64,000 bases of DNA from Sphingobacteriales bacterium. Lineage in GTDB: Bacteria > Bacteroidota > Bacteroidia > Chitinophagales > JADIYW01. Shown here one piece after another: positions 32,090 to 43,200 of this stretch. The position numbers and the translations under genes are program-made. Numbering within the stretch: the first letter of the stretch is position 1; every line of letters begins with the position of its first letter. Where the stretch lies: the NCBI GenBank assembly GCA_016721245.1, contig JADKIQ010000002.1:248001-312000 (forward strand). The letters are read 5' to 3'. The notes under the pieces are model-generated. The model was given only the letters and a program-made list of their open reading frames with translations. It did not search any database and was not told the DNA's origin.

Positions 32090-33598
32090 TTATTTGTATT
32101 TTCTTGCTTTTTTGTTTTTAGAGATGGTTTTATTCATTTCACCAAATCCTTTTCCACCAAACATGTTACCATCAGGAGAACCTACACGAACCATTGCGCA
32201 ACGGAAACCGATATCATCAGATGACTGATCTTCGTTTAAGAATCTTCTTGTACCCGGAGATAAATAGTAACCTCTGTCTCTCCAAGAACCACCTTTGTAC
32301 ACTCTTGCTTTGTTATTTACCAAAGTAGAAACTCCGTATTGATATTCAACCTGAGAAGAAGAATCACCGTCATTATAGTCTAATGCATATGATTTTCTGT
32401 AGTTTCTTCTGTTGCTTAAATCTGCATCATCTTCACGAACATATTTAATTCTGCCCATGCTGTCTAAACCTTCATCATAAGTAGGTTTCATAAAGATATT
32501 ACCACGATAAGTGTTTAAGTCATCACCATCTGATTCAGTCATTGGTCTGAAAACATCCTGAGTCCATTCATTAACGTTACCTGACATATTAAATAAGCCG
32601 AAGTCATTAGGGAAGTTAGCGTGAACGTCAGATGTAATTTCCGCGTTATCATTCAATGCACCTGCAACCCCCATGTAGTCACCACGACCTCTCATAAAGT
32701 TAGCCATGAAGTCACGTTGGTTTTTGTTGTGTCTTTGGTAACGGAAAGTAGCACCATCCCAAGGATAGATACGTCTGTCTGTTACAACTTCTTCACCCGG
32801 TACCGGCATATTGCCTCTTAAGCCTAAAGCAGCATATTCCCATTCAGCTTCTGTCGGAAGTCTGTAATCCGGTAATAAGATACCATCTTTTCCGTTTACG
32901 TTTCTTTTTCCGGAACCGTTTGGATTTAAGTCTTCTTTTTGTTTTTTGGTTGCACCTTGGTACAAACCTACTGCATATGCTTCTGTATTGAAGTTGTCTT
33001 CGTTTTTCTGATTAGCATTCAGGTCTAAATATCCTTCTTTTACTAAAATCATTTCGTTTACACGGTCAGTACGCCATTTGCAGTATTCACCAGCTTGTAA
33101 CCAGTTAACACCAACAACAGGATATGTATTGTAAGCTGGGTGTGAAAAATAATATTTTACATACGGTTCATTATACGCCAGGTTTCTTCTCCAGCACATG
33201 GAATCCGGTTTTGCACTTTTTACAAATTCAGGATGGTCTGTACCGAATACTCTTTCTAACCAGTATACATATTCATTGTAGTCCAGGTTAGTAACTTCCG
33301 TTTCATCCATATAAAATGAAGAAACAGTTGTTCTGCGCTGAACATTCTGATTTTCGTATAATAAATCGTCTTCTGTAGCACCCATAACAAACGTACCGCC
33401 TTCTACCAAAACTAAATTTGGACCGGTAATTTGCTGTGTGTTCGGTGAGCGTTCAAAACCGCCCCATTTCTTGTCGTTGTAATTCCAGCCTGTTGTAGAA
33501 GATGCTCCGGATTTACCTCCGCCACCTTTACAGCTAACTGCTAATACACCTGCAACAATAGTTAGGTGTAAGAATCTTTTCATTCTTTTGTAGGTCAT
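32090..33598 (-). CDS. gldJ: Gliding-motility/T9SS lipoprotein GldJ
   Basis: 502 residues. The lipoprotein signal ends in LAVSC (C23); an alternative ATG five codons in (33583) would also work. A formylglycine-generating-enzyme/sulfatase-modifying-factor fold occupies most of the protein: LVEGGTFVMGA, DETEVTNLDYNEYVYWL, YRLPTEAEWEYAALG, NMSGNVNEWTQDV, YKGGSWRDRGYYL and IGFRCAMV. GldK and GldJ share this fold without its enzymatic role. Size, the basic C-terminal tail (KTISKNKKARKYK) and the murF/porU/porV neighbourhood indicate GldJ rather than GldK. GldJ supports GldK stability and gliding/T9SS function at the periplasmic face of the outer membrane in flavobacteria. A near-consensus promoter precedes it. 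Confidence 0.92.
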   Translation of the reverse strand: MTYKRMKRFLHLTIVAGVLAVSCKGGGGKSGASSTTGWNYNDKKWGGFERSPNTQQITGPNLVLVEGGTFVMGATEDDLLYENQNVQRRTTVSSFYMDETEVTNLDYNEYVYWLERVFGTDHPEFVKSAKPDSMCWRRNLAYNEPYVKYYFSHPAYNTYPVVGVNWLQAGEYCKWRTDRVNEMILVKEGYLDLNANQKNEDNFNTEAYAVGLYQGATKKQKEDLNPNGSGKRNVNGKDGILLPDYRLPTEAEWEYAALGLRGNMPVPGEEVVTDRRIYPWDGATFRYQRHNKNQRDFMANFMRGRGDYMGVAGALNDNAEITSDVHANFPNDFGLFNMSGNVNEWTQDVFRPMTESDGDDLNTYRGNIFMKPTYDEGLDSMGRIKYVREDDADLSNRRNYRKSYALDYNDGDSSSQVEYQYGVSTLVNNKARVYKGGSWRDRGYYLSPGTRRFLNEDQSSDDIGFRCAMVRVGSPDGNMFGGKGFGEMNKTISKNKKARKYK

Positions 33599-33624
33599 TA
33601 TTTCGGCTTTTTAAAAAATTATTT

Positions 33625-33655
33625 CAAAGATATAGCAAATAAATTAATCTGCAAA
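33625..33655 (-). promoter_or_regulatory. gldJ promoter, consensus TTTG-N19-TATCTTTG
   Basis: On the minus strand TTTG (33655-33652), exactly 19 bases, then TATCTTTG (33632-33625). Both elements match the Bacteroidota primary-sigma consensus fully; this is the best promoter in the window. It lies 26 bases before the gldJ ATG. Confidence 0.8.
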
Positions 33656-33786
33656 ATATTTCGACTAACTTTATTTAACGCAAAATAGCTCGAAATATTG
33701 TTTTTTCCCGTAAAATTGCATAAAAAACAGTTTGCAGCGTTTTACGTTAATAAAACATCTAACAATTAATTAATCTTAGCAGGGAA

Positions 33787-36700
33787 ATGGTAAAGATTTC
33801 GAAAAAAATACTTCTGTTTATTCTTCTCCTTCAGGCTGTTCTGCTAAACGCGGAAGAAAGAAATCGTTTAGATAAATCCGTATTGATTGACTGGAAAATA
33901 AACAAACAGCAGATTAGTTTTCCAGATGCTGTTTACCCAAAAGAATTTTCCGGACTTCCGGTATATTCTTATTCTGTAAATATCTATAAAAATACAAATG
34001 TAGAAATTACTGCAAGTAATCCGGTATTCAAACCTTTGACAGAATCTAATCTGACTTTAGATCAAATTAAAGTTATTGAAAGTCAGCTGGTTATAACTAA
34101 AACAATCGGAATTGACAGAAAAAATAACGTTGCAACGGTTACCGTGTTTCCTTTTGTCAAAAATAACGGACAGATAGAAATATTGTCTTCTTTCGATTTG
34201 AATATTGCCCCGCAATCAAATTCAGCAAACAGGCTGCTCGGAACGACAGAGCGAGTTTATGCATCTAATTCAATGCTTAGTGCAGGAAAGTGGTTTAAAT
34301 TTGGCGTTCCAAAATCCGGAGTATACAAACTGGATTATAGTTTTCTGAAAAATCTGGGAATAGCCGTTGATGCAATTAATCCGTCAGATATCAGGATTTT
34401 CGGACATCGTGCAGGTATGCTGCCGGAACTGGCGGGTGCACCCAAAGATGACGACATAAGAGAAATTCCGTTGAAAGTGATTTCCGCAGTTCCAAACCGC
34501 TTTCAGGCGAATGATTATGTACTGGCTTTTCTGCCAGGTCCCGAACAATGGAAGTACAATACTTCCAGACAATTTTTTGAAGCAAAAAAACATTTGTACA
34601 GCGATACTAAGAATTTCTTCATTACCGCAGAATCCGGAGCAGGTGCAAGAATTAATACTGTAAATTCATCGCCATTACCGGAAACAAAAAATATCTCCAC
34701 CTACAATGATTATGCATATTTTGAAGAAAATAAAGTGAATATTGCGCAATCAGGCAAGCAGTTTTTAGGAGATGAATTTGGCGGTATTACAGATAAATCC
34801 TACAATTTTAATTTACCTAATTTAATTTCTTCCCAGCCTGTAAAACTGTCCGTTGCAGTGGTGGGTAAATCAAAAGGTTTTGGTTCTACATTTACAGTAA
34901 GTACAGATAACTCCTCAAATGTGAACAGTATTTTTATACCAAATGTCAATGTACCTTACCCAGGTATAGATGATGCAGGTACATTTGTTCAAAGACAATT
35001 TTCCTTGTTTAATGTTTCTCCAAATTTCAATGTCAGTTTAAACTACGACCGTAACGGTGATTTTAATACGAAAGGATGGCTGGATTATCTTCAGGTTAAT
35101 GCAATTTCAACTTTAAAATACAATGGACAGCCTTTGTATTTCAGAAGTATTGCCTCTCTTGGCGCAGGCAGTATTTCAAAGTTTGAAGTGCAGAATGTGA
35201 ACCCAAACGTTGAAATATGGGATGTCACAAATCCCTTTGATGTGCAGAAAATAAACTACAATCTTTCAGGTAATATTGCATCATTCAATATTGCCACCGA
35301 CTCTCTGAAGGAGTTTGTTGCAATAGAGACCAGTAATGAAATTCCGATGGCTTTAGGCAGCGTAAATAACCAGAATTTGCATGCGTTACCACAACAGGAT
35401 ATGTTGATAGTAACCAGATCCGCATTTATGCAACAAGCACAGGAATTAGCGCAGTTTCACAGAGATAAGGAGAATCTCAGAGTAGCAGTCGTTGAGCTGA
35501 ATCAGGTGTACAATGAATTTTCTTCAGGAACCAATGACCTTTCAGCGATTCGCGATTTTACTAAAATGTTTTACGACAGAGCAGCTGGCAACACAGCAGA
35601 AATGCCGAAATATTTATTGCTGTTTGGCGATGGTACATATGATAATAAGAATTTAGGGGATTATTTTATCCCTAACTATGAAACTGAAATAACATATGAA
35701 ACGCTATTTACCTACGTAACCGATGATTACTTCGGAATGTTGGACGACAATGAAGGTGCTAATTTAAATAATACAGCAGCAGAAATTGTAGATGTTGGCG
35801 TTGGCAGAATTCCGGCTGATGATGTTTCGCAGGCACAAACTGCGGTAGATAAAATTAAAATGTATTATTCCAATTCGGCATACGGTGACTGGCGCAATCA
35901 GGGTACTTTTGTGGCTGATGACGAAGATGGCACAACACATATAGGAGCAGCTGATTTCAGTGCAGTTTCTTATGGATTTTCTGAAAAAAAGATGAATATT
36001 GATAAAATATACCTCGATGCATTTCAGCAACAATCCGGAACTGGAGGAAATACCTATCCTGCGGTTAATGAAGCCATCAACAGAAAATTATTTACAGGCA
36101 CATTGTTCTTTAATTATGCAGGTCACGGGAGTGCGCTGGGTTTGGCGAAAGAAAGAATTTTAACAACAGATGATATAAATCAATGGGAAAATTCTACCAA
36201 ATTGCCTTTGTTTATTACCGGTACCTGTGAGTTTGGACCTTATGATAAAGTGGATGAGTTTACGGCAGGAGAACGGGTATTGTTCAAAATAAACGGTGGA
36301 GGAATTGCTTTGGTAACCACTACCCGTGTCGTTTATGCCTCTACAAATAAAACCATGAATGATAATTTCATGGTACAAATGGTAAATGCCTATTCGAATG
36401 AGCAAATGTATTTAGGTGACATCGTTCGTGAAGCAAAGAAATTCACCAACACATCCGATGGAAACCGTAAATTTTCGCTTTTAGGTGATCCTGCTTTGCG
36501 TTTGGCTTTCCCAAAATACAATGTAGTGGCAACACAAATAAACAATGTTCCGTTTTCAGCACCGCATGATACACTTAAGGCATTATCCAAGATTATCATT
36601 GACGGGGAAGTGCGTAATAACGGAAATTCACTGATGACCACATTTAACGGGATTGCATCCATAAATATTTATGATAAGATGAAAACCATTAATACCCTGG

Positions 36701-37617
36701 TAAATGATCCGATAAGCAGAGATAATCCTGATGGTAGTTTGCCTTTTGATTTCACCTTGCAAAAAAATATTATTTATAAAGGCAAAGTAAAAGTAACGGA
36801 TGGTAAGTTTAAATGTACTTTTTTAGTACCCAAAGATATTGATTACAATTACGGATTTGGAAAAATCAGTATGTATGCAAATTCTGATATTACTGATGCA
36901 GCCGGCTATACAACGGATGTTGTTATTGGCGGAGCCAGTGATACTATTCTGACAGATAACAAAGGGCCGGATGTAGATGTTTTTTTAAATGACGATAAAT
37001 TTGTTTTTGGTGGTATTACAGATGAAAGTCCAAGGTTGTTTTCCAGGTTATTTGATGAAAATGGTATCAACACCTCCGGTAATGGTGTTGGACACGATAT
37101 TACCGCCATCATAGATAACGATACCAAAAAAATATATAACCTGAATGATTTTTATGAAACCGAAGTTGACGATATTTCACGTGGTATAGTCAATTATCCG
37201 TTTTCAAAACTATCGAAAGGAAGACATACCTTAGAAGTAAAGGCATGGGATGTATTGAACAACTCCGGAGTAGGATATACAGAGTTTCTCGTGGAGGAAA
37301 AGGCAAACCTTGCACTTTCGCATGTTTTGAATTATCCAAATCCGTTTACAACCAATACCCGTTTTATGTTTGAACACAACAAACCCGGGGCTCCGCTGGA
37401 TTTAAGGATTGAGATTTTTACCGTTTCCGGAAAAGTTATCAAAACAATTACAAAAAATATCAACACGGAAGGATACAGAGTGGATGATATTACCTGGGAT
37501 GGATTGGATGATTATGGCGATAAAATCGGTAAAGGTGTGTATATTTACAGAGTTTCACTAAAAGACGATAGCGGAAAAAAAGTTAGCCAATACCAAAAAT
37601 TAGTGATACTAAATTAG
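33787..37617 (+). CDS. porU: Type IX secretion system sortase PorU
   Basis: 1276 residues. Signal peptide (KILLFILLLQAVLLNAEE), a long N-terminal beta region, then a gingipain-type C25 peptidase domain. The catalytic pair is H780 (NYAGHGSALG) and C814 (ITGTCEFG), with the preceding LLLFGDGTYDN and DDYFGMLDDN strands. The C-terminus has Ig-like domains and ends in a T9SS-type CTD resembling the FlgD Ig fold (LNYPNPFTTNTRF, GKGVYIYRVSL). PorU acts at the cell surface, cutting C-terminal signals off type A cargo and attaching A-LPS where present. It is followed by porV and divergent from gldJ, the arrangement known in Flavobacterium. Confidence 0.95.
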   Translation: MVKISKKILLFILLLQAVLLNAEERNRLDKSVLIDWKINKQQISFPDAVYPKEFSGLPVYSYSVNIYKNTNVEITASNPVFKPLTESNLTLDQIKVIESQLVITKTIGIDRKNNVATVTVFPFVKNNGQIEILSSFDLNIAPQSNSANRLLGTTERVYASNSMLSAGKWFKFGVPKSGVYKLDYSFLKNLGIAVDAINPSDIRIFGHRAGMLPELAGAPKDDDIREIPLKVISAVPNRFQANDYVLAFLPGPEQWKYNTSRQFFEAKKHLYSDTKNFFITAESGAGARINTVNSSPLPETKNISTYNDYAYFEENKVNIAQSGKQFLGDEFGGITDKSYNFNLPNLISSQPVKLSVAVVGKSKGFGSTFTVSTDNSSNVNSIFIPNVNVPYPGIDDAGTFVQRQFSLFNVSPNFNVSLNYDRNGDFNTKGWLDYLQVNAISTLKYNGQPLYFRSIASLGAGSISKFEVQNVNPNVEIWDVTNPFDVQKINYNLSGNIASFNIATDSLKEFVAIETSNEIPMALGSVNNQNLHALPQQDMLIVTRSAFMQQAQELAQFHRDKENLRVAVVELNQVYNEFSSGTNDLSAIRDFTKMFYDRAAGNTAEMPKYLLLFGDGTYDNKNLGDYFIPNYETEITYETLFTYVTDDYFGMLDDNEGANLNNTAAEIVDVGVGRIPADDVSQAQTAVDKIKMYYSNSAYGDWRNQGTFVADDEDGTTHIGAADFSAVSYGFSEKKMNIDKIYLDAFQQQSGTGGNTYPAVNEAINRKLFTGTLFFNYAGHGSALGLAKERILTTDDINQWENSTKLPLFITGTCEFGPYDKVDEFTAGERVLFKINGGGIALVTTTRVVYASTNKTMNDNFMVQMVNAYSNEQMYLGDIVREAKKFTNTSDGNRKFSLLGDPALRLAFPKYNVVATQINNVPFSAPHDTLKALSKIIIDGEVRNNGNSLMTTFNGIASINIYDKMKTINTLVNDPISRDNPDGSLPFDFTLQKNIIYKGKVKVTDGKFKCTFLVPKDIDYNYGFGKISMYANSDITDAAGYTTDVVIGGASDTILTDNKGPDVDVFLNDDKFVFGGITDESPRLFSRLFDENGINTSGNGVGHDITAIIDNDTKKIYNLNDFYETEVDDISRGIVNYPFSKLSKGRHTLEVKAWDVLNNSGVGYTEFLVEEKANLALSHVLNYPNPFTTNTRFMFEHNKPGAPLDLRIEIFTVSGKVIKTITKNINTEGYRVDDITWDGLDDYGDKIGKGVYIYRVSLKDDSGKKVSQYQKLVILN

Positions 37618-37749
37618 AATTTTTAAAATAAATTTACCATTTTAACGTTTTGAAATTCTAACTATTTATCTGCGAGAACAAAAATAAAAGGACAATAATC
37701 ACCAAATTATGGAGTAAATTTACACTAATCTAATTTTAATAATTTTTGC

Positions 37750-39018
37750 ATGAGATATATTTTGAGACCCAACGCTCTGTTTACTGTATTGCTTATAACG
37801 TGTTTTTTTACCGATATTAAAGCTCAAGGTACCAGTACCATTAATAGTGCATTAACGAGAGTTGTAAATACCGCGGTTCCTTTTTTACGTATTGTTCCGG
37901 ATGCCCGTGGCGGTGGCATGGGAGACGTGGGGATTGCCACATCGGTAGATCCTAATACAACCTTTTACAACGCCTCTAAATTAGCCTTTGCGAAAAAAAA
38001 ACTGGGTCTTTCATTATCGTACGCTCCCTGGCTGCGTGCTTTGGGTATTACAGATATTTATATGGCTCATTTTACCGGATATTACAAGATATCTAAAAAT
38101 GATGTGGTACACACTTCACTCAAATTTTTCAGTTTAGGAAATATAGAATTTACAGATGCCGGTGGAAATTCACTTGGCAGCGGCAATCCCAGGGAATTGG
38201 CATTTGATGCAGGTTATTCAAGAAAATTGAGTAAACATTTTGCATTGGGTGTGGCATTCCGCTATATTTACTCAAATCTGGCTTCCGGACAAAATCTTGG
38301 CAGTGAGCCCATCAGAGCGGGAAATGCTTTCGGCGCCGATTTGTCGGCAACATACAATCTGGATATGACAGTGGGTAAAAAGAAAATGAAAGCAAACTTT
38401 ATGGCTGGTGTAGCCATCACCAACATGGGTACTAAAATTGCTTATACTTCAAATGCCCGTGAAAAAGATTTTATACCAACAAATTTCGGATTAGGTGTTG
38501 GTTTCCGTTTACAACCTAATAAATACCACGAATGGGGAATTTATGCGGACTTCAATAAATTATTGGTACCAACGCCAAAAGTTGGAGATAAAGACAGTAA
38601 TAATATTCCAGATTTTAAAGAACAGTCTTCATTTAAAGGAATCTTTACTTCTATCGGTGATGCACCGGGAGGTTTTAAAGAAGAAATGCGCGAATGGACG
38701 ATGGGAATTGGTACAGAATATTGGTATGATCATATTTTTGCTGCACGTTTGGGATATTTCCTCGAGGCAAAAGATAAAGGAAACAGAAGATTTGTATCTG
38801 CCGGTGTGGGTGTGAAATATAGTGTATTCGGGTTGGATTTTTCTTATCTGATTCCTACAGGTGCTGCCAGAAATCCGCTGGATAATACTTTCAGATTTAC
38901 TTTGAAATTTGACTTCGCTAAATTGGGTGGAAATAAAACAAATGACGAAGGTGATGACATTAATGACAAAACGGATAAAGTAGATAAAGCTACCCGTAAG
39001 AAATTAAAAACTAAGTAG
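37750..39018 (+). CDS. porV: T9SS outer-membrane shuttle protein PorV
   Basis: 422 residues. Signal peptide (ending TDIKAQ), then a FadL-like 14-strand beta-barrel as in P. gingivalis PorV/LptO. RIVPDARGGGMGDVGIATS at the mature N-terminus is the family hallmark. PorV collects cargo with C-terminal signals from the translocon and presents it to PorU. The last ~30 residues (GDDINDKTDKVDKATRKK) are charged and would extend past the barrel. It lies 132 bases downstream of porU with no terminator seen between, and ends before a bidirectional terminator. Confidence 0.95.
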   Translation: MRYILRPNALFTVLLITCFFTDIKAQGTSTINSALTRVVNTAVPFLRIVPDARGGGMGDVGIATSVDPNTTFYNASKLAFAKKKLGLSLSYAPWLRALGITDIYMAHFTGYYKISKNDVVHTSLKFFSLGNIEFTDAGGNSLGSGNPRELAFDAGYSRKLSKHFALGVAFRYIYSNLASGQNLGSEPIRAGNAFGADLSATYNLDMTVGKKKMKANFMAGVAITNMGTKIAYTSNAREKDFIPTNFGLGVGFRLQPNKYHEWGIYADFNKLLVPTPKVGDKDSNNIPDFKEQSSFKGIFTSIGDAPGGFKEEMREWTMGIGTEYWYDHIFAARLGYFLEAKDKGNRRFVSAGVGVKYSVFGLDFSYLIPTGAARNPLDNTFRFTLKFDFAKLGGNKTNDEGDDINDKTDKVDKATRKKLKTK

Positions 39019-39042
39019 ATATCAACTTCATGATAAAATAAA

Positions 39043-39068
39043 AAAAGCACAGGGTTTTCTGTGCTTTT
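39043..39068 (+). terminator. Bidirectional terminator after porV
   Basis: 10-bp stem AAAAGCACAG (39043-39052) and CTGTGCTTTT (39059-39068), with a 6-base loop. A tract before and T tract after allow termination of both porV and the convergent DUF4286 gene. Confidence 0.85.
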
Positions 39069-39087
39069 CTTATTTAAACGAAACTTC

Positions 39088-39399
39088 TTATAGTTCAAAT
39101 ACAATTTGATAAAATGCTCTTTGTGCAGTGAATTTTTCTGCGAATTTGTCCGCTACATCTTTTTGTAAAGCAGGTGCTGCTTTTTGTGTGTATTCATTAA
39201 ATTTTGCTACTGATTCAGTCAGATACTCAATGTTATACGTTGTAGTGTTTTCATCGTTGTTGTGTAATACTTTTCGCATACTTGCTTTAGTAAAATAGCC
39301 GCTGTTTAATACATCCGCAATATGTTTATCCTGCATGAAATCCAGCCATTCCTGTTCCGCAGTTTCATCTATATTAATGGTTACGCTATAGAGATACAT
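39088..39399 (-). CDS. DUF4286 family protein
   Basis: 103 residues. Starts MYLYSVTINIDETAEQEWLD and contains DKHIADVLNSGYFTKASMRK and a QIVFEL end, the pattern of DUF4286, a small Bacteroidota-enriched family likely to adopt a ferredoxin-like fold. No signal peptide. It lies 11 bases downstream of the MBL hydrolase on the same strand, so both are probably co-transcribed. No function is known. Confidence 0.85.
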   Translation of the reverse strand: MYLYSVTINIDETAEQEWLDFMQDKHIADVLNSGYFTKASMRKVLHNNDENTTTYNIEYLTESVAKFNEYTQKAAPALQKDVADKFAEKFTAQRAFYQIVFEL

Positions 39400-39410
39400 A
39401 ATATGATAGT

Positions 39411-40067
39411 TTATGTTAAAAAAGGATTGGTTCTGCTCTCTGCACCGATAGTGGTGCTTGAACCATGGCCGTTAAAAATTTCAGTAGCATCATCCAGCAC
39501 CAGCAATTGTGTTCGTATAGATTTTATAAGCGTATCATAATCACCTCCGGGTAAATCAGTACGGCCAATGCTTCCCTGAAATAACACATCACCTACAACG
39601 GCATATAGTTCTTCCTTATTGGAGAAGCAAATACTTCCAGGAGAATGTCCAGGTGTGAACAGTACATCAAAAAGAACATCATCCAGTTGCAGTTGCTCGC
39701 CTTCTTTGATAAAATAACCCGCTTCACATTTGTCAGGAATTTTGGCACCAAACATACGTGCCGCTAAATCAGCACGTTGAAGAATAGGCAATTCTTTCTC
39801 ATGGATGCCTAATTCCAGATTATATTCCTCAGAAATAAACTTATTGCCGTAAATATGGTCTAAATGACAATGTGTATTGAGCAGTTTTACTGGTTTTAAC
39901 CCGTTTTTTTCAATATAAGCTGTTAAAGCCTTCTGATCCTGCAAAGTATAGCAGCCCGGATCTATTATCCAGCAGTCTTTATTTGTATGTGCTATAACAT
40001 AAGTATTTTCCTGAAACGGGTTGAAACAAAATGCGGCAATATCTGTCTTTATTTTAGCGTTATCCAT
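39411..40067 (-). CDS. Metallo-beta-lactamase-fold hydrolase, glyoxalase II-like
   Basis: 218 residues. The zinc-binding THCHLDH motif spans residues 65-71, with further ligands in FTPGHSPGS, VVGDVLF and FNGHGSSTT. The single-domain length and NPFQENTYV start are typical of the short MBL group annotated as hydroxyacylglutathione hydrolase-like in Bacteroidota. The C-terminal glutathione-binding domain of true GloB is absent, so the substrate is uncertain. Cytoplasmic. Upstream of, and probably co-transcribed with, DUF4286. Confidence 0.9.
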   Translation of the reverse strand: MDNAKIKTDIAAFCFNPFQENTYVIAHTNKDCWIIDPGCYTLQDQKALTAYIEKNGLKPVKLLNTHCHLDHIYGNKFISEEYNLELGIHEKELPILQRADLAARMFGAKIPDKCEAGYFIKEGEQLQLDDVLFDVLFTPGHSPGSICFSNKEELYAVVGDVLFQGSIGRTDLPGGDYDTLIKSIRTQLLVLDDATEIFNGHGSSTTIGAESRTNPFLT

Positions 40068-40225
40068 AAGATTTTATGTGTTAATTTAGTATTTTTATTT
40101 AAATGGCACATGGAATATCCATTAATCACTTTTCTAATAATGTAGGAAACTAAGTGGATATTTCTTTACTTTGTAAAAGTAGTAAAATAGCGGTTAGTAA
40201 TATAGTAATAAGTATTGTGAATAAT

Positions 40226-43200
40226 ATGAAGAAAATAGACTTCTGTTTTTATAAAAATTGGTACAATAAATTTCAGCGTTTCCTGAAAACACTGACTTTT
40301 TTCTCATTACTCACCACTCAGTACTCTTTACTTTTTTCCCAAACCACACAGGTTCAGTTCGGGCAAAATCGCGTACAATACCATGCATTTGACTGGCAAT
40401 ATTACAACTCAGATAATTTCACCATTTATTTTTATCCCGGCGGACAGGAAATTGGAAAGTTTGTTTGGACGACTGCTGAAATGAAACTGAAAGAACTGGA
40501 TAAGCAAATGGATTTTCATTATCGTTCCAGAGTAGATATTTTGGTGTACAATGATATTACCGATCTAGCGCAAACAAATATCGGGTTGGGACAAGAGGAT
40601 TATAATATTGGAGGTACAGCCGTATTGCGCGATAATAAACTGTTTTTACATTATGATGGCAATCACCGCCACCTGCAGCGCGATTTAATGAAAGGCCTTT
40701 CTGATCTTTACATACGCCAGATGATGGCAGGAAGCAGTTTCGGGCAAAAAATTCAAAATGCCATTTTTTTAGTTTTACCCGATTGGTACAGAAATGGTTT
40801 GTCGGCATACATGGGCGAACCCTGGAATACCGAACTGGATGCGAAACTGAAAATGTATTTGCAAACAGCTAAGAAACCGGATTTTAACAGACTCGTAGGC
40901 ATCAATCCTGAATTTGCAGGACAATCGTTCTGGTACATGATTAACGAAATGTACGGACGTGAAGCCATTCCGAATATTTTATATGTTACGCGTGTCAATC
41001 ACAACATCAATAAAGGTTTTGTTTATTCAGTGAATATGACAGTGGAGGATTTGATGCGCGACTGGAAAGAGTTTTATCAAAGCCGTTACCAAATAGATAA
41101 CAAAGACAGAGATAGTACGAATGGTTTTACGAAAACAAAAATTAAAAAGAGAAACAATAACGAGATTGGGGATTTAAAAATTTCAACCGATGGGAAATAT
41201 GCCGCTTATGCTGCATTTGATGGTGGGTTTTACAAAATATTTCTACAGGATTTACAAACGAAAAAAACAAAGCAAGTTGGCAAAGGTGGCTTCCGTTCCG
41301 ATCAATATCCGTTTGATAAATCATATCCCATTTTAACATGGACAAAGACAGGCCATAAATTAGCCGTGATTTCTGAGAAAAAAGATATCATCCGCCTGAA
41401 ACAAATAGATGTGGATAAGAACACGAAGACAAAAAACAACATCATTAAATTTCAGAAAATTTACGGAGCTGATTTTACCAATAATCCAAATATGCTAATT
41501 GTCTCCGGACAAAATAAAGGACAAACGGATTTGTATTTATACAACACCGGAAACTCCACGACTACACAACTGAATAACGATAATTTTGATGATTTAAATC
41601 CGGTGTATGTAAACTGGAACGGAAATGACGGCGTATTGTTTTCTTCCAATAGAGTGGAAGATAAATTGTATCTCGAAAATGCAGATACTATACTGCCTAC
41701 TCAAACACTTGATTTATTTTATTACGATTTAAATAAACGCGGCACTGATTTGGCACGGGTAACGGAAACGCCCTTTGCCAACGAAAAAGCTATTGGAAAT
41801 TACAACGAAACCTACTACACTTTTTTAAGCGATGAAAATGGTATTAGTAATCAGTATGTTGGCACATTAGATAGTTTTTTTGTGGGTAAAGATTCTGTTG
41901 AAACTGTTATAAACGAAGAAACGGATTCGGCACAAACCATTAAACAGGAAGTGGATGTATATAAACTAAAAGGCGTTACATTTCCGGTTACTGATTTTTC
42001 AAAAGGAATAGAGCGAGCTGGTGTTTCCCGACAAAATAGTTATTTCTTTTTTGGTGCCAACAAGCGCAAAACATTTTTGTATGCCAAGCAAAATATACAG
42101 GAAGAAGAATTGCTGAATATGAAATCATTTGGTCTTCGTGTTACATCTTTCCGTAAGTTTTATAAAGAAACGGCATTAACTGCATCTAATTATAAAAAAC
42201 CGGTTGTTGCTAACAAGAATAATTCATCTCCGGAGAAAAACACTGATACAGAAATTACATTAGATAGTTTCTACAGTCAACCTTCAAAATACACGTTTGA
42301 ATCAGACTATAATTCAACTATTCTGGCATCTAACATTCAAGCACAAACCAAAATTGATTCCACAAAAGTTATTGAAATAAATGATACCGTTAAAACTGTT
42401 GCGGTTGAGGATGAGCCGCCGCCGTTTTTACAAAACACTCCGGTACCTGTCGTTTCGAACGAAAATGTAGAACGCACCACGGGAAAAAAAATCAGAATAT
42501 TGCCTTACCATGCTCGTTTTACTTCTGATTATGTGGTGACACAATTGGACAACAGTATTATGACACAAAATTATCAAAGCTATAAACAAAATGGTGGACA
42601 ATATAATTTTCCTGCATTAGGAGCTATGATAAATTTTGGTGTAAGCGATTTAATGGAAGATCATAAAATAATTGGCGGATTTCGAGTGCCTTTTGATTTT
42701 AAAGGATTTGAAACCTACATAAAATATATCAATCTCAAAAAACGCATTGATAAATCTGTATTATACTACCGAAGATCAGATAAATTAAATTTTAGTGTAA
42801 CAGACCAGAATGGTAATACACGTCCGTTTATATATACCGGAAAAACACGTACCAATTATTTTGAAACAGCATTTAGTTATCCGTTTGATATTACGAAAAG
42901 TCTGCGATGGTCAGTATCTTACAGAAATGAAAGTCTGGATATTTCTTATACAGATCAGATCAGTTTAGCACTGAAAGATGTAAAAGAAAACTGGTTTTCC
43001 GGTCGCGTAGAATTTGTACATGATAATTCAAAAGAAATTCAGTTTAATATCTACAATGGTTTCCGTTATAAAGTTTATGCGGAATATTTTTACAATGCGA
43101 ATGAAAAAAAATCCAATCTGTTTAATATTGGTTTTGATGTTCGTCATTATCAGAAAGTATACAGAAATATTATCTGGGCAAACCGATTTGCCGGTGCGTC

